From the NCBI GenBank assembly GCA_030512295.1, contig JAULSR010000006.1, positions 1,798,001 to 1,862,000 on the forward strand: a stretch of DNA of 64,000 nt. Direction: 5' to 3'. The notes under the pieces were generated by a model. The model saw nothing but the letters and a program-made list of their open reading frames with translations. It did no database searches and had not been told where the DNA came from. Positions 33,257-44,988 of this stretch are shown piece by piece. A program made the translations under genes and the position numbers. The stretch is from Bombardia bombarda (lineage: Eukaryota; Ascomycota; Sordariomycetes; Sordariales; Lasiosphaeriaceae). Numbering within the stretch: the first letter of the stretch is position 1; each line of letters starts with the position of its first letter.

Positions 33257-33579
33257 TTAGACGCCCTTGATGACTTGGGTGCGCTCCTTGTTGAGCTGCA
33301 TAGCGTTTGCCTCAAACGCTTCCTTCTTGCACTGTTTCCGGGGGAAAGGCGCAAAAGGTCAGCAAGCGAGTCCTCTTGTGTCAAGACGTCCGACAGGCCG
33401 ACGAGCCACCACTGTGGCTCGGTAGGGCTACTTACGTCGTCTAGATTCCTGCACTTGTGATCCTCTAATAGGCGGTGGTTGCTGCAGTAGTGCCCCTGGC
33501 AGAATGCGCAGTCACCCGAGATGCGCTGGGCGGCCGACTTGCAGTCGCTGAAGGAGCACTTGATCTTTCTGGGAGGCAT
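33257..33579 (-). CDS. Small AN1-type zinc-finger protein
   Basis: Exons 33579-33436 and 33331-33257, giving 72 aa, with a 104-nt GT-AG intron. The N-terminal 48 residues form an AN1 finger with the full ligand set: Cys-x4-Cys-x10-Cys-x2-Cys-x4-Cys-x2-His-x5-His-x-Cys, starting KCSFSDC and ending HKC. After the intron the protein continues CKKEAFEANAMQLNKERT, an amphipathic helix found in the small AN1 proteins of filamentous fungi, and ends QVIKGV. AN1 fingers act in ubiquitin/proteasome-linked stress responses (for example Cuz1/Tmc1 in yeast); the specific role here is unknown. If the intron is kept, the frame runs on to 33004 with a Gln/Arg-rich 191-aa product; I regard that as read-through. 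Confidence 0.9.
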
Positions 33580-33685
33580 TTTGGGAGTATGGGTGTGGGT
33601 GTTGTTGTAGTTCTTGTTGTGTCCGAGATGGATGAGTAATGGTGGATTATCGACAAACCGTTTCGTTGCACACAGCTAAGCAGGA

Positions 33686-33718
<33 letters not shown>

Positions 33719-36700
33719 TGCTGGTGGAAGACGAGAAGGTGTTTCTTTGAAGAGTACCGATCAGTCGAAGTGTGTGTAAGGAAAAAGAAGGAAAGAGAGG
33801 ATTGCGTGGGCCAGGTAAGGTTATAAGAGAGACCAGAGACACGGGTGGCTTCGGGACTCTGGGGCAAAAGGCACTCACGTGGAGTGGTGTTGTACCGTGC
33901 AAGCGGCCGACTAGGGTCAGGCTAGCCTAACAAGTGCGGTGACTTGGGTACGGGTGCTTGGGTGGAAGTGAGAAGAAAGCAAGAGAGCAAGCTGGGTCTA
34001 AGCGGTGGAAAAGAGCCGCCCAACGGGCTTGGACTTTTTGTTAAAAAAGTACTGGGTTGCTTGGGTAGTGCGGCCAACTTGGCTAGAGCCAGCCTGTTCG
34101 TTTTGTGAGGTGTCCCTTGTGTCGGCTGTGTCGCTGTCCACTGCTGGCTGCTGGCTACACTACTGTCGATGACGGCACGGGAGGCGAGTCGAGGCGGGCC
34201 CAATTGGATTTCCAATAGCGCCCTAAAATCGGCGTGTATGTGGTAGACTTGTTGAGTGTGGCATGCGCTCGGAAATGCAAGGCTCTCCTTGGGGGTAACC
34301 AGGAGCCAAGGTAGGGTAGTGGAGGTTATGGTACCTTAGGTTACGGTATCTGTCAAGCCGTTGCCGTTAGACGGTGAACAAAGTACAAACACCTTTTGCC
34401 CCAAGAGACCTTGTCAATCAGAGTCTAGGCACCCTAGTTCCGCGCAAGCCGATGTGGATGATGTGGATCATGGACACGGCTTGCACGACGAGCACGGGGG
34501 CACCAGAGCACCCACCTTTTGTGTGCTTGTACCCAGGTACCCCAGAGGTATATGACCATCGACTCGACCCGTCACCAACTCACCAGGCCGACTCAGAACC
34601 GCCCTGACTGATTCTCTACTCAAAGTCGTGGGCATGAAACATCCAATGCAATCGGCAATACCGCCGTCGTCTGAAGATGAGGCACAGGTCTTCGGGGTTA
34701 CAGGGGCACAAGCAAACACACGACAAATGCCTGATATCTTGCAGGTCAGATAAAAAAAAATACCCAACTTCTTTTACTGTCCTGTCTGCAGGAACTGTGA
34801 CCAGTCAACCACCGTTTTAGGCATGCACTGCAATTCCAGTGGCGGTTCGGTTGGTTTGTACTGTTCCGGAGTGCAGTCCATGATTTGTCGGTTCTGCGCT
34901 CCACACTTTCCTATCTGAAAGGCTCCTTCCCATCTGTGACCGTAATGCGTACGGATACCTACCTACCTACGTATGATTAGATGGTGGACAGTTCCTTCCT
35001 TCTTTATTCTAGGTAGGTCCTATGCCCTTTCCTCATGCGGCGGCAGGCAGGAAGGCAAGCTAAGGCAGGCTCAGGCAGGCAGGTTCGAGGCAGTTTGTTC
35101 CAAATGGAACCGAACCTGGTAAACTTCTCAGCTACATGTGGCTTGTGCGACAGTACACAGATGCGAGGTCTAGGCTCTGTCTCGGGAACTTGTTCTAGCA
35201 GGCCGGCTTAGGTACATCCATACGTATCCGGCCTCCTCTGGACGCAACATTCGTTTGTGGTGCGTGCATGCTTGCTGTTGACCAACCTTGCGACTACTAT
35301 ACGAATATCGAAGAAGCCATTGGTCACGATGCATGGCTGTCCATGGCCAGGTCAAACCATGACAAGCAAGTGACAAGTGAGGTGATTGAGGTGATTGAGG
35401 GCAGGTAAGCCAATGCTTCCCACTTTCATCCAGATTTGCATCCTCGCAGTTGCGATTGCCAGTGGAGTGGTGGCTGACGGGGTTGTCTCTTTGAGTCAGC
35501 GCTTTGGGTTGCATCCACGGATTGTCAGCAGCAGCAGAACCGGCAACGAACGACTGCGATCAATACCTCAACCCCAGCTTGTTTGGCTTTCTGGACGACG
35601 ATGCCATTGCGCCATGCACGCCAAATGGAGCAAAACCGGATGTCGCTCCCCAGTCCTCCATCGCACTCACTCCCACTGGTGTAGCAAGGGCCGGACCCCT
35701 GTCCTGTTCGGCCGGGAAAAGCCAGCGAGCGAACGAGCATGATGCTGGTCTTGGTGTGCTCGTGCTCGTTGCTGGTGATGGCTGCCCTGCCCGGCGCGCT
35801 GCAAGGCGGAGCGGGCGCCGATAAAATAAATTGACGATTACATATTCGTACATGTATTCCCCTCAAACCACCTACCTAGGTAGTCTACATTCGCACATTG
35901 ATGGCCAGATGGCCAGATGGTGGAGGCTGACTACGAGACCACCTTACGTACTAGGTCTACCTACTTACTACCACCGAGTACTGTGTAAGTGCACGACTTA
36001 CTCTATCCTGTACTTCACCGTATCTTCAACAATACTTAGATAGGTAGTTCAAGTGTAGGTGGCTATATTCATCTCACGTCATTTTGTGTAAGTCGCACTG
36101 CTCTGATCTTTACTCTTAGCTGCTGGCTTCGAGACCCAGTATAATTTCCTCAACAAACACGGCGCCATAGGCCATTCCAGCGGCGATTAACGCCTAAATT
36201 TGCTTTATACTCGTCGGGATGACCCTCAACAACAGCCCAGCAGCAACTGCCCATCGTCCATGTCCATCCATCTCACCGCCCTCGGCCGACGCCAAAGTGG
36301 CCGGTCGTCTTTGGTCGCCTTGGGCTAAGTTATTCCCGTTCGCCAACCACCGGACCAAGAACAGGGGGGGGCACACAGTGGTCTCTGGCATCCGCTTCTC
36401 TTTTCTTTAACCACCCGGCTCTGCGCTCCGCCCATGCGAGTTGGCGAATCGTCGAGCAACACGACAGCTCAGTCCCGTCTCCCATCTCCGCCAACGTGGA
36501 GAGAAGATGTCTCGACTCCTGGATTCCCGTTGTACTCTGGCCACCGCATACATACCCAGTACATACACCGCATGCTATTAGTGAAACGATAACAACACCT
36601 GCGAAGATGCGACCAAGGGTGCCTGACACTCACAGTCAATGAATGCTTTGCGCGGTTTGCTCTCTGGGGTCTGGACGGGCCTGGATGCAATACGAGCGCA

Positions 36701-37101
36701 TGCAATTCGATCGACAGACAGACACTGTTCTGTTCATCATCGGGCAATCACCAAAATTCAGATTCAACGCGAACTAGTGTTCAATTGACCATCGTGAAGC
36801 TACAAGAACCGTTTGGCTGTCTGCCATCCATGGTACATCTTTAAAAGAAGCAAACAACGAAACTTGCAACGAATTTGTTCAACCTCCCACTTACACCTCT
36901 GTGCCATCCCATACACTAACCCGGGACAAGACGGAGGCCAGCGTCTCACAAATTCCATGTTTCCCCAACTTACATAACAACATGACTCGCAACATCACGC
37001 ACAAGCTTTAATCCTTTTTTTTTTTTTTCAATCCAAAGCTACTTTGTTCACGACAAAAGTACAAGCATTCCGAGCTTCGGGCCTATGATGTCTATCCGCC
37101 T
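33580..37101. other. 3.5-kb gap without recognisable genes
   Basis: No supportable exon. It holds a (GGCGTC)n repeat at about 33687-33715 upstream of the AN1 gene, GGCA-rich repeats at about 35040-35085, and several TAGGTAGGT / ACCTACCTAGGTAG palindromes (34960-35015, 35870-35883, 36040). A T-run is present at about 37015-37028, just 3' of the formaldehyde dehydrogenase gene. Confidence 0.5.
33687..33715. repeat. GGCGTC hexanucleotide repeat
   Basis: Four to five units of gtcggc lie in the 5' region of the AN1 gene. Not coding in any supported model. Confidence 0.8.
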
Positions 37102-38632
37102 TTAAAGGTGAGCATCGTCCTTTCCTTCCCTCATGTTCAGGACGGCGCGAATACAGTCGCCCTGCTTCATGCAGTCAAAGGCCTCATTGATCTGAGCCAA
37201 CGTCTTGCGGTGCGTGATGAACTCGTCGACCTTGAGCTTGCCGTCGAGGTAGTCGGCGACGAGCCCGGGTAGTTGGGAGCGGCCCTTGATGCCGCCAAAG
37301 GCGCATCCCTTCCAGATTCGGCCCGTTACTAGTTGGAACGCTGTTGGGGTTTGATGGAATCGTTAATGCACATTCTCATGTTCGAAAAGGGGATAGAGGG
37401 ACAAAAGGTGTTGAAAAACACTCACGTCTCGTGGCAATCTCCTGACCAGCCGCCGCAACACCAATGATGATGCTCTGGCCCCAGCCCTTGTGGCAGGCCT
37501 CGAGGGCGGCGCGCATGACGCCCACATTACCGGTGCAGTCAAAAGTGTAGTCGCACCCACCGTCCGTCATCTCAATCAGCTTGTCAACGACGGTCTGGCC
37601 CTCGGGGAGCTTGGTGGGGTTGACAAAGTCGGTGGCGCCGAACTGGGTAGCCCACGACTCCTTGGCCGGGTTGACGTCGACGACGATGATCTTGCCGGCC
37701 TTCTGGGCGACAGCACCCTGCACGACACTGAGACCGACGCAGCCGGCGCCAAAGATGGCGACGTTGCTGCCCTCCTCGACGGCGGCCGTGACGCGGGCCG
37801 CGCCGTAACCCGTTGTGATACCACATCCCAAGAGGCAGGTGCGGTCCATGGGCGCATTGGGCTGCACGGCCACAACCGAGATGTCGGCAACGACAGTGTA
37901 CTGGCTGAAGGTGGAGGTGCCCATGAAGTGCAGGATGTCCTGGCCGCGCGCCCTGAAGCGCGAGGTGCCGTCGGGCATGAGGCCCTTGCCTTGGGTGGCG
38001 CGGATCTTGCCGCACAGGTTGGTCTTGCCAGACTTGCAGAACTTGCACTCCTTGCACTCGGGGGTGCTGCACACTTGTTAACGGGACAGCCGAGAGGGGT
38101 AAGTGTATATGCACGTACTAGAGAGCGACGACATGGTCGCCGGGCTTTACGCTGGTGACGCCCTCGCCGACGGACTCGACGATGCCTGCGCCCTCGTGTC
38201 CCAGGATGATGGGGAAGGCACCCTCTGGGTCCTTGCCCGAGAGTGTGTAGGCATCTGTTTTGGCAGCCGGCGGTCAGTATGATATCTGTATGTGTACATG
38301 TTCTCATGAGACGTGCTGACAGTTACAACTCACCTGTGTGGCAGACGCCGGTATAAAAGATCTCGATTCTGACCTCGTGGGCCTTGGGCGGGGCCACCTC
38401 GACGTCCTCATAGCTGAGCTCCTTGCCGGCCTCCCAGGCAATGGCAGCCTTGCAGGTGATGGTCTGTAATGTGTCGGAGCATGACGAGTCAGCGCGCCAT
38501 CTCGTGAGCTTGAACGTGGGTATCCCGTGATTTGTTCTGCCTGTGCGGGGGAAGGCGATGACGATGTAGCCCGACTCCCGAACTTGGCTCAAGCTGTGGT
38601 GTTTTGCTTACCTTTCCTACAGTCGACGCCAT
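37102..38632 (-). CDS. SFA1: S-(hydroxymethyl)glutathione dehydrogenase / class III alcohol dehydrogenase
   Basis: Exons 38632-38612, 38463-38334, 38254-38119, 38066-37426 and 37340-37102, giving 388 aa. It oxidises the glutathione adduct of formaldehyde with NAD+ and reduces S-nitrosoglutathione; it is cytosolic. Catalytic zinc ligands are Cys in GVCHTDAY, His in LGHEGAG and a Cys in the CLLGCGITTGYGAA region. Structural zinc ligands are the four Cys of ECKECKFCKSGKTNLC. The Rossmann motif is FGAGCVGLSVVQGA, and the end is typical (QINEAFDCMKQGDCIRAVL). Length is normal (usually about 380). The first exon is only 21 nt (MASTVGK). Intron 3 splits Tyr in ALYTPEC. Intact, high confidence. Confidence 0.97.
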
Positions 38633-40099
38633 GGTATCGATTGTTTTTTTGACGAAAAGGTTTACTTCTGGGGAAAAGGCCAATTGCTGCTGGATCCCTC
38701 AGTCCAGTGGGCTTGAAGTGTTCTTTCAATGATTGTGATGATGGCCGCCAAGTGGTGAGTTGGGGACTTTGGGGTGGCCCCTCTGGACCAACCCCGCCTT
38801 CCAAAGGTGGGGTTCCGAGAGATAGCCGGCATTGATGGGTGCATCAGCCATATCAGTGGTAAAGCTGCTGTTTATCCTGCCTTGGCTACTCGGCGATTTC
38901 ACGGCATCTTTTGCGGCTTTCCCTATTTTCCTGGCTTCCATCTTCCCTCGGTTCCTTTTTCGGATTTGATTTTTGGGGTCTGTCTTGTGTATGTCACCTT
39001 TTACGGCTCGGCAGTTACAGTGCTGTTCTCAACTGTCCGTTTGTCTTTGGGATGACGAATTGACTTTGCCAGATCGATTACTGAGAGAGAAAAAAAAGCA
39101 TTGATAGACTACACCGTTACGTGATGAGAATATTCAGGTCAGTCATCTTATGGGCCTTTTGACCAGATTGAGGCATTCTGGTCACTGGCATATAAAAACA
39201 AGCGTGCATCCAGCGACCTAGCGCAAGTCTCTGGGCCGAACTCCGCTTTCGCCGCAGCAACGTGCCAGTCCAATGACACGGCAGGCGACTTCAGTATCAC
39301 TCTACTGTGTACAGGAACATATCTAGGCACATACCTGCATGGCCACGGCGGGCAAATGGCGTGACGTGACGTAGTCGGTTCCTGTTGCCTTCCGGCCTTG
39401 GTATTTAGCCTAGACGATGGGGCGTATGGAATAGTACGCAACATTGGTATCAATTCCAAGACGGGGCAGCCCCGGAACATTCCGGCTGCGGCTCAGTTTT
39501 GTGAGACGTCAGTCTTGTTCATGGTTCAGAAAAGAGCACATGTCTTTGGAAAAGCTAAAAGTAAAGGTGCGGGCTGGAATAATTAAGGAAACATACCTAC
39601 CTTGGCAACGCAAACTCGGTATTTGCATCGTCCATTTGCGTTTAATTAATGATAGCGAACAACCAGAACTACAGTTCTTTTCCTACCTGTGTTGGTAATG
39701 TAATGCTCAGCTGTTACACCAATTTCCTGTGTGTTTCTTTTCTCATCCAGTCTCCATCTTCTGCAGAACATTCTTATTTCCGTTCCGTACTATCCGAAAT
39801 TCCATGATTGGTTTACATTACATACGCTAGCTCCCACGTTATATACCTTCGTACCTACCTCATAAGAATGTACCCCTCCTCCCTTATCTCCGCTAATCTC
39901 GAGCCATCCACAAAACTAGGGTAAGTTAGCTAGGGATATACATCCATCCCTTACAAAGAAGCAACCTGGAACCTACCACGCGCTCAACGACCAATACACA
40001 CGCAAAGGTAAAATCACGGGAACCAGGAACCAACATAGCAACACAAATACAACACGAGACTATACAACACGAGACAACACAAAACAACACAAGACGAAT
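38633..40099. promoter_or_regulatory. Divergent promoter region of SFA1 and the DUF952 gene
   Basis: This 1.5-kb spacer separates two divergent start codons. No exon or RNA gene was recognised. Immediately before the DUF952 start the sequence is rich in ACAACAC repeats, a usual fungal leader. Confidence 0.45.
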
Positions 40100-40796
40100 A
40101 TGTCTGCCAATAACACGACGTCCCCGCTTTCCCCGCTTCCGGAATACGTCTACAAGATCACCCCCGACGCCCCTCCTGATCCCATCCCCGAGGCATACCC
40201 GTTCTCGGACCTGGACCGGCAAGATGGCTTCGTCCACCTGAGCACTGCCTGGCAGGTAAGTGGCATAACGTTTCCCTGTCATATATCTATCAACTACCTT
40301 ATCACCCATTCAGTCACTTTTTGGATATCTCATTGTGCTCCCCCCCTTTTTAATATCTTCCATCTACTTTTTGTGTGGAGATACATAGGATGATGGTGTA
40401 TCTTTTCTTAATTGACCAATCTACGTAAATTTTGTAGTAGTGTACTGCACCTATAACCCTGGTGTGTCATATATGTCTATCCCCGTCATGTAAAAAGAGG
40501 CCATACAGCACACAACCAAGCAGGTGATAAAACTCATATCTAACCATCCTTAACCCTCTCAAAAGATACCCATCACAGCCGACCTCTTCTTCAAGAGTAC
40601 CCCCGCCTTTTACATCATCAAGCTGCGGCGCTCCAATTTTGCGCCCGAGTCCATCAAGTGGGACGAGGTCCCCGGCGGTGGGTGTCCTCACCTCTATGGC
40701 AACTTTGGCGCCAAGGATGTCGTGGGCGTCAAGCAGTTCCAGCGGGGCGACCAGTCGTGGAGTGAGTCGCTCAAGTCGGAAAGTTTCTTGGAGTGA
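40100..40796 (+). CDS. DUF952 family protein
   Basis: Exons 40100-40255 and 40566-40796, giving 128 aa; the 310-nt intron is long for this genome. The protein shows the DUF952 pattern: YVYKITPDAPPDPIPEA, then DLDRQDGFVHLSTAWQ, then IPITADLFFKSTPAFYIIKL, and near the end CPHLYGNFGAKDVVGVKQFQ. In the bacterial and fungal family, GF-x-H-x-S and the LYG motif line a pocket similar to ADP-ribosyl-transfer folds, but no activity is firmly assigned. The start is the first ATG after the leader and is followed by an Asn/Thr/Ser-rich tip. It is convergent with NUP85. Confidence 0.9.
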
Positions 40797-41466
40797 AATA
40801 TCTGTGAGGGGGATGGGGTTGCCGGATATATAACCCTAGCGTGGTTTGTCTTTAGGGAAGAGGAGGAGGGAGGAAGTAAAGGGGGTGAAACAGCAATCAT
40901 CTCGCCAGATGTGATATTGCTAATACACACTAGAAGAAGAGTTCATTCAACCTGAGCCAGCAGGATTGCACTGATTGATAGATGGTAAAAGAATCAGCGA
41001 GACATGAAACACAAAGTAAAAAGAAGACAACACCAGAGAATGAATACATTCTATCCCTCAAGGTAGTGAGCTTACCATCCAAGGACGGCACTCAAGCGAC
41101 CATAACATATCATCACGCGTCATATCCAAGTTACTGAAGATTCGGGAAAATCACGTGCAGAATATGAACTGAACGGATGGACGAAAGAAGGAAGAAGATA
41201 TACGTATGGAGGACATAGCAAGCTCTCCCCAGTCTCGTTGATCTGCTCTATTCTGTACATCACGTATATATCTCCCATTCCCCAGCAACCTACCAACCAC
41301 TACCGCCTCATCCTAATCGAACCCAGCCCAACCCGAGCAAACCCAAAGCAGAAACCACAGCATCCGGAGTATATGCTTCCCCCCCCCCCCCCCCCCCCGT
41401 CAAACATGCATACAGCCAAGCAAGCAAACAGGAAGCAAGGAAACCATCTACTTCTCAGCATCCATA
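40797..41466. other. Convergent 3' region, DUF952 / NUP85
   Basis: No gene recognised. It holds an 18-base C run at about 41381-41398. Confidence 0.5.
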
Positions 41467-44400
41467 TTACCAAATCTCGTCATCCGCCTCCGACAGCCAC
41501 AAAGCCGCCAAATCCTTGGCCAGTCCAAGCCTCAGTCTGCTTATGACATCTTTCCCCGTCGTCTTGGCTGGCACACCGGCGCGCCAGTCCCATCCCCTCT
41601 CCACACCAATCTTGCCCAGGGCGGATCCGGCTCTCCCGCCGCTCAGCGACCTTTGTAGTCTGCTCACCACCAGCGAGCTGCCCGTCAACTCAAAGCTTCC
41701 ACTTGCCCCCGACGTGCTCTGCTTCAGAAGATCAGCAGGCGTCGATCCCTTCAGACCCCCCGGTGCCGAAGCCAGCGCCAGCTGGAGAAACTCGTCGCAC
41801 GCCGAGTAGACCCTGTTGCCGACGGCTTCGAGGTCTTCGACAGCCTTCAACAAGGTGTTGATCTGGTCGAGGGTGATAACAGGCATAGACTGCTGCCCGT
41901 GGTGGATATTTGTGTTGTCTGGGTCCGTCACAAACACCAGCGCTTCACCAAGCAGCGCGAGCAAGAAATCTTCGCTGACAATTCCATCACGTGTCTGGTC
42001 GAAAAGTCCGCCACGGATGTTATCGTCGGAGCTGGCGATGACGCTGACCAGCGCGGCGGCGGCCTGGCGACGGCGGTCCATTGGAGATGCGTTAGGGAGA
42101 CTGTCAGCATCGTCGCGGATCTCGTAAAACTGCCGCAGAGAGGCGTAGCCGCTGAGCATCTTGCCCAGCAGCTCGGCCGCCTCGATATCTTGCGTCGCAA
42201 ACTCCCCGAGGGTCTTGTTGCGGTCCGCGAGGAGGCGGTGGAGGCGATTGTCCAGGTCGCTGGATGGCGGGTATGCCGTGGACTGGATGAGCGAGTACGA
42301 GATCAAGAGATTCATGACTTCGCGGACCATGTTAGGTCGATGCGCGAGCGCAAAGTACCACATTGCCTCTCCATATCTGTGAGAATCCCGCTTGAGAATC
42401 TCTCCGTAGGTCTGCCATTATAGTCAGGTCAGTAACAGTAACACCCCCTATACATATCTCCCCTAAAAGAAAAGACTATCGCTCACCTCAGCCGTCTCCT
42501 CGGCAAACGGGATCATCCCCAGCTCGTTCAGCAGCGTCCATATCTTGTTGACCTCAGCCTCCGAATCCACATGAAGCCCCTCGATGAGATGCCGAACAAG
42601 CATGCCCACCATTTCCTCTGACCTCTCGGGCGAGTCCATCCTCCCCAGCACATGAATCGCCAGCTCCCAACCGTCCCTCTCCACGCCCGCCTTATCCCTC
42701 ACACCGTTGAAGTCCTCCAGCTCCGCCAGTGCCGTTGCATACTGGATCAAGGTGCTGTCCTTGATTCCATCTACCTCGTCTGGCGCACCGGGGTCCATGC
42801 CCAAGACCTCGAGATCATCCATATCCAGATCCTCCATGGCAAATGCCCCCGAAGGCTGATGAGGCGGCAGCCACTTGCCCAGCGACGCGATCTCGGCCAC
42901 GGCCGACGCGATGGGTAGTGACCAGCTGCGGAGCAGGCCAACCACGCCCTTGACGTTGTCCTCAAACACACACACCATGCCCACCTCGACAGGATTTGCC
43001 GAGTTGAAGTGGAAATCCGACTCGACCGCGGCATGGAACGCGCGCGCCAGCCTGTCCAGATAGCTCTCCGACTCGTCAGGTGCCTCCGAAGCGAGCACCA
43101 GCATCTGCGACCTCGAAAACGCAGCGCTCTTCTGGTTGACGTTTCTCTTCTCGTCCCACCAACCAAACAAGCCAACCGTGGCCTCGACCCAGTCCTGCGC
43201 CGTGCCCAGAATCGCAGTCTGCGACCCCAGAACAATGTCGAAGATGACATTCAGATTCTCGTAAATGTCCCACGGCACCTGGCTCTCAGCCCTCCTGGCC
43301 AGCCCCGCCATCGACTGGCTCCCGCGGAACGACGACGTGGTCGAGTCCCCAAACATAGACGACTCGCCAAGCGAATCCACCTTGCCCTCGGCAAACCGCC
43401 TAAGATGCTCCAGCGCGCCCTGCGCCTTGACGCGAAAGATGGTCCAGTCGCTGCCCCAGATCTCCCAGTTGTCGTCAAACCCCGGGCAGCTCTCGAGCAC
43501 AGCGACCGTGTCCTCTGCGGCGCGCTGCACGTTCTCCAACGCCCTGTCGGTATACGCATAGTCGCCCCTCGACCCTCTCCTCACATGGCCCCAGCCGGCA
43601 TTCTGCAGCAGCTTGGCCGCATCGCCCACCTTGCCCCTGAGCAGCGCAATGAAGATGGCTTCCCAGAACAAGGCGTGGCACGCCGGGCTGGGCCTGTGCC
43701 TCAAAATCTCCTCCACCTGGCCCGCATACAGATCATGGCTCTCGTTCAGCCAGCGGAACAGCGTCTCGGGGAGCGGCTCGTTCTTCTCCCTCCCATCAAT
43801 ATCATACCTGGTATGATGTATCTGCAGCGCCAAGTTGGCCAGGTAGTCGGCCTTTTCGAAATCCGACGCGTCGGGACCGGGTCCAATCTCGGCGGCGTGC
43901 TCTTCCCCGGATTGCGGCATCTTATCGGCATATCCTTTCCAGAGCGCGACCGCCTTGCCAGCGACAGTGGCCAGCGTGTCCTCGAGCTTCTCGTCATCGT
44001 CCGCCTCTCCGACTCCGTCGTCATACAGCCGGTTGATCAGCCCCTCGGTGCTCAGGATCAGCTGCGGCGGCTCCACGATCGGCGCCGTGCCCATCTGGTT
44101 GTACACATCCTTGGCCAGCGCCGCGAACCGGAACTGGCGCCTTCGCGCACCCGACTGCATCGCCGACGCGCGAAAGATGTCTTCGGCCTCCTTGCGCACG
44201 CGCTCTGTCGCGGCCGGCGTGTTGAGCATCATCAGGTCCGACTCGTCGCCAATGTCGGGCATGTCGCCCCCACCACTACCGCCGCCGCCGCCGCCGCCGC
44301 CGCGGCGAGGTGTGGATGCTGCGTTGAGCCACATGTCGTCGGCATCCGAGTCCTCGATCTGGTCGTCCGAGTCGGAATACCGGTCGCGGCGTGTTGATTG

Positions 44401-44988
44401 GTGGGGCCGTTTCTGCTGTTGCTGCTGCTGCTGCTGCTGCTGTGGCTCAAGCTCGCTCTCCCCCTCATCGCCGCTATCGTCAAAGGGGATCCCAAACGAA
44501 TTTCCAGGCCTGGTGCTGGCATTTGTATTCTTGCCCACGGCAGGCAGTTGCTGCTCCTCCTCTTCGCTGCCGCTTTCGTCGTCCTCCACTACAATCGACT
44601 TGCTCAACCTCGATGGCTGCAGCGGCGCCTTCCCCAGACCGCCCCGACCTCCAATCGAACGGCCCAGGATGCCGCCGCCTGTTGGCTGATTGCGCTTCTG
44701 CGGAAGGGGGAAGAGGTTCTTTGAGGACGAAATGTTGGGCGGGTTGCTGGCGGCGGTAAAGCTCAGCGGCTTAGGGCCAGTTGTAGTCATGTCGCGCATC
44801 ATTGAGCTGCCGAGGAATGAGTCGGAAGGCGCGCCGGCGGGGGTGAAGCTGCCTGCTGAGGAGGGTGGCGGTCCCGCGGGTGTCGTCGACGGGTTGTCGG
44901 CGAGGAAGAAGCCGGATTTGCCTTGAGCGGCGCCACCGCGCGCTGGGGTGGAGGGTGGAGAAGAAGGTACGTTGAACACGTTCGACAT
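41467..44988 (-). CDS. NUP85: Nucleoporin Nup85 (Y-complex scaffold)
   Basis: Exons 44988-42487 and 42411-41467, giving 1148 aa, with one 75-nt intron. The N-terminal 330 residues are disordered and low-complexity: Pro/Ser/Thr-rich, then a Gln11 run, then a Gly-rich run. The rest is an alpha-helical solenoid of the ACE1 type, with ACHALFWEAIFIALLRGKVG, a YENLNVIFDIVLGSQTAIL segment and, after the intron, TYGEILKRDSHRYGEAMWYF. This matches Nup85 of the Nup84/Nup107 complex that coats the nuclear pore. The start chosen is MSNVFNVPSSPPSTPARGG; the frame is open 131 codons further upstream, but that stretch looks like leader sequence. The protein is longer than yeast Nup85 (744 aa) mainly through the N-terminal extension, common in filamentous fungi. 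Confidence 0.9.
44281..44303 (-). repeat. GCC trinucleotide run coding poly-Gly in NUP85
   Basis: Seven or more GCC triplets on the + strand, read as Gly on the minus strand, lie in the disordered N-terminal part. Confidence 0.8.
44412..44442 (-). repeat. CTG/CAG run coding poly-Gln in NUP85
   Basis: A near-perfect CTG run on the + strand encodes eleven Gln in the N-terminal region of Nup85. Expected to be length-variable. Confidence 0.85.

Noticed and set aside
37490..38158. 222-codon + strand frame opposite the formaldehyde dehydrogenase
   Set aside because: Antisense shadow of a well-supported five-exon gene; it crosses its introns.
41381..41398. Long C run (also near 57880 and 54721) as a telomere or replication signal
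   Set aside because: Simple mononucleotide runs in 3' spacers; no TTAGGG repeats are present.
43009..44397. Long open frame (462 codons) on the + strand
   Set aside because: It lies antisense to the Nup85 exon, is Arg/Leu-rich and has no motif. The high GC of the opposite coding frame explains it.
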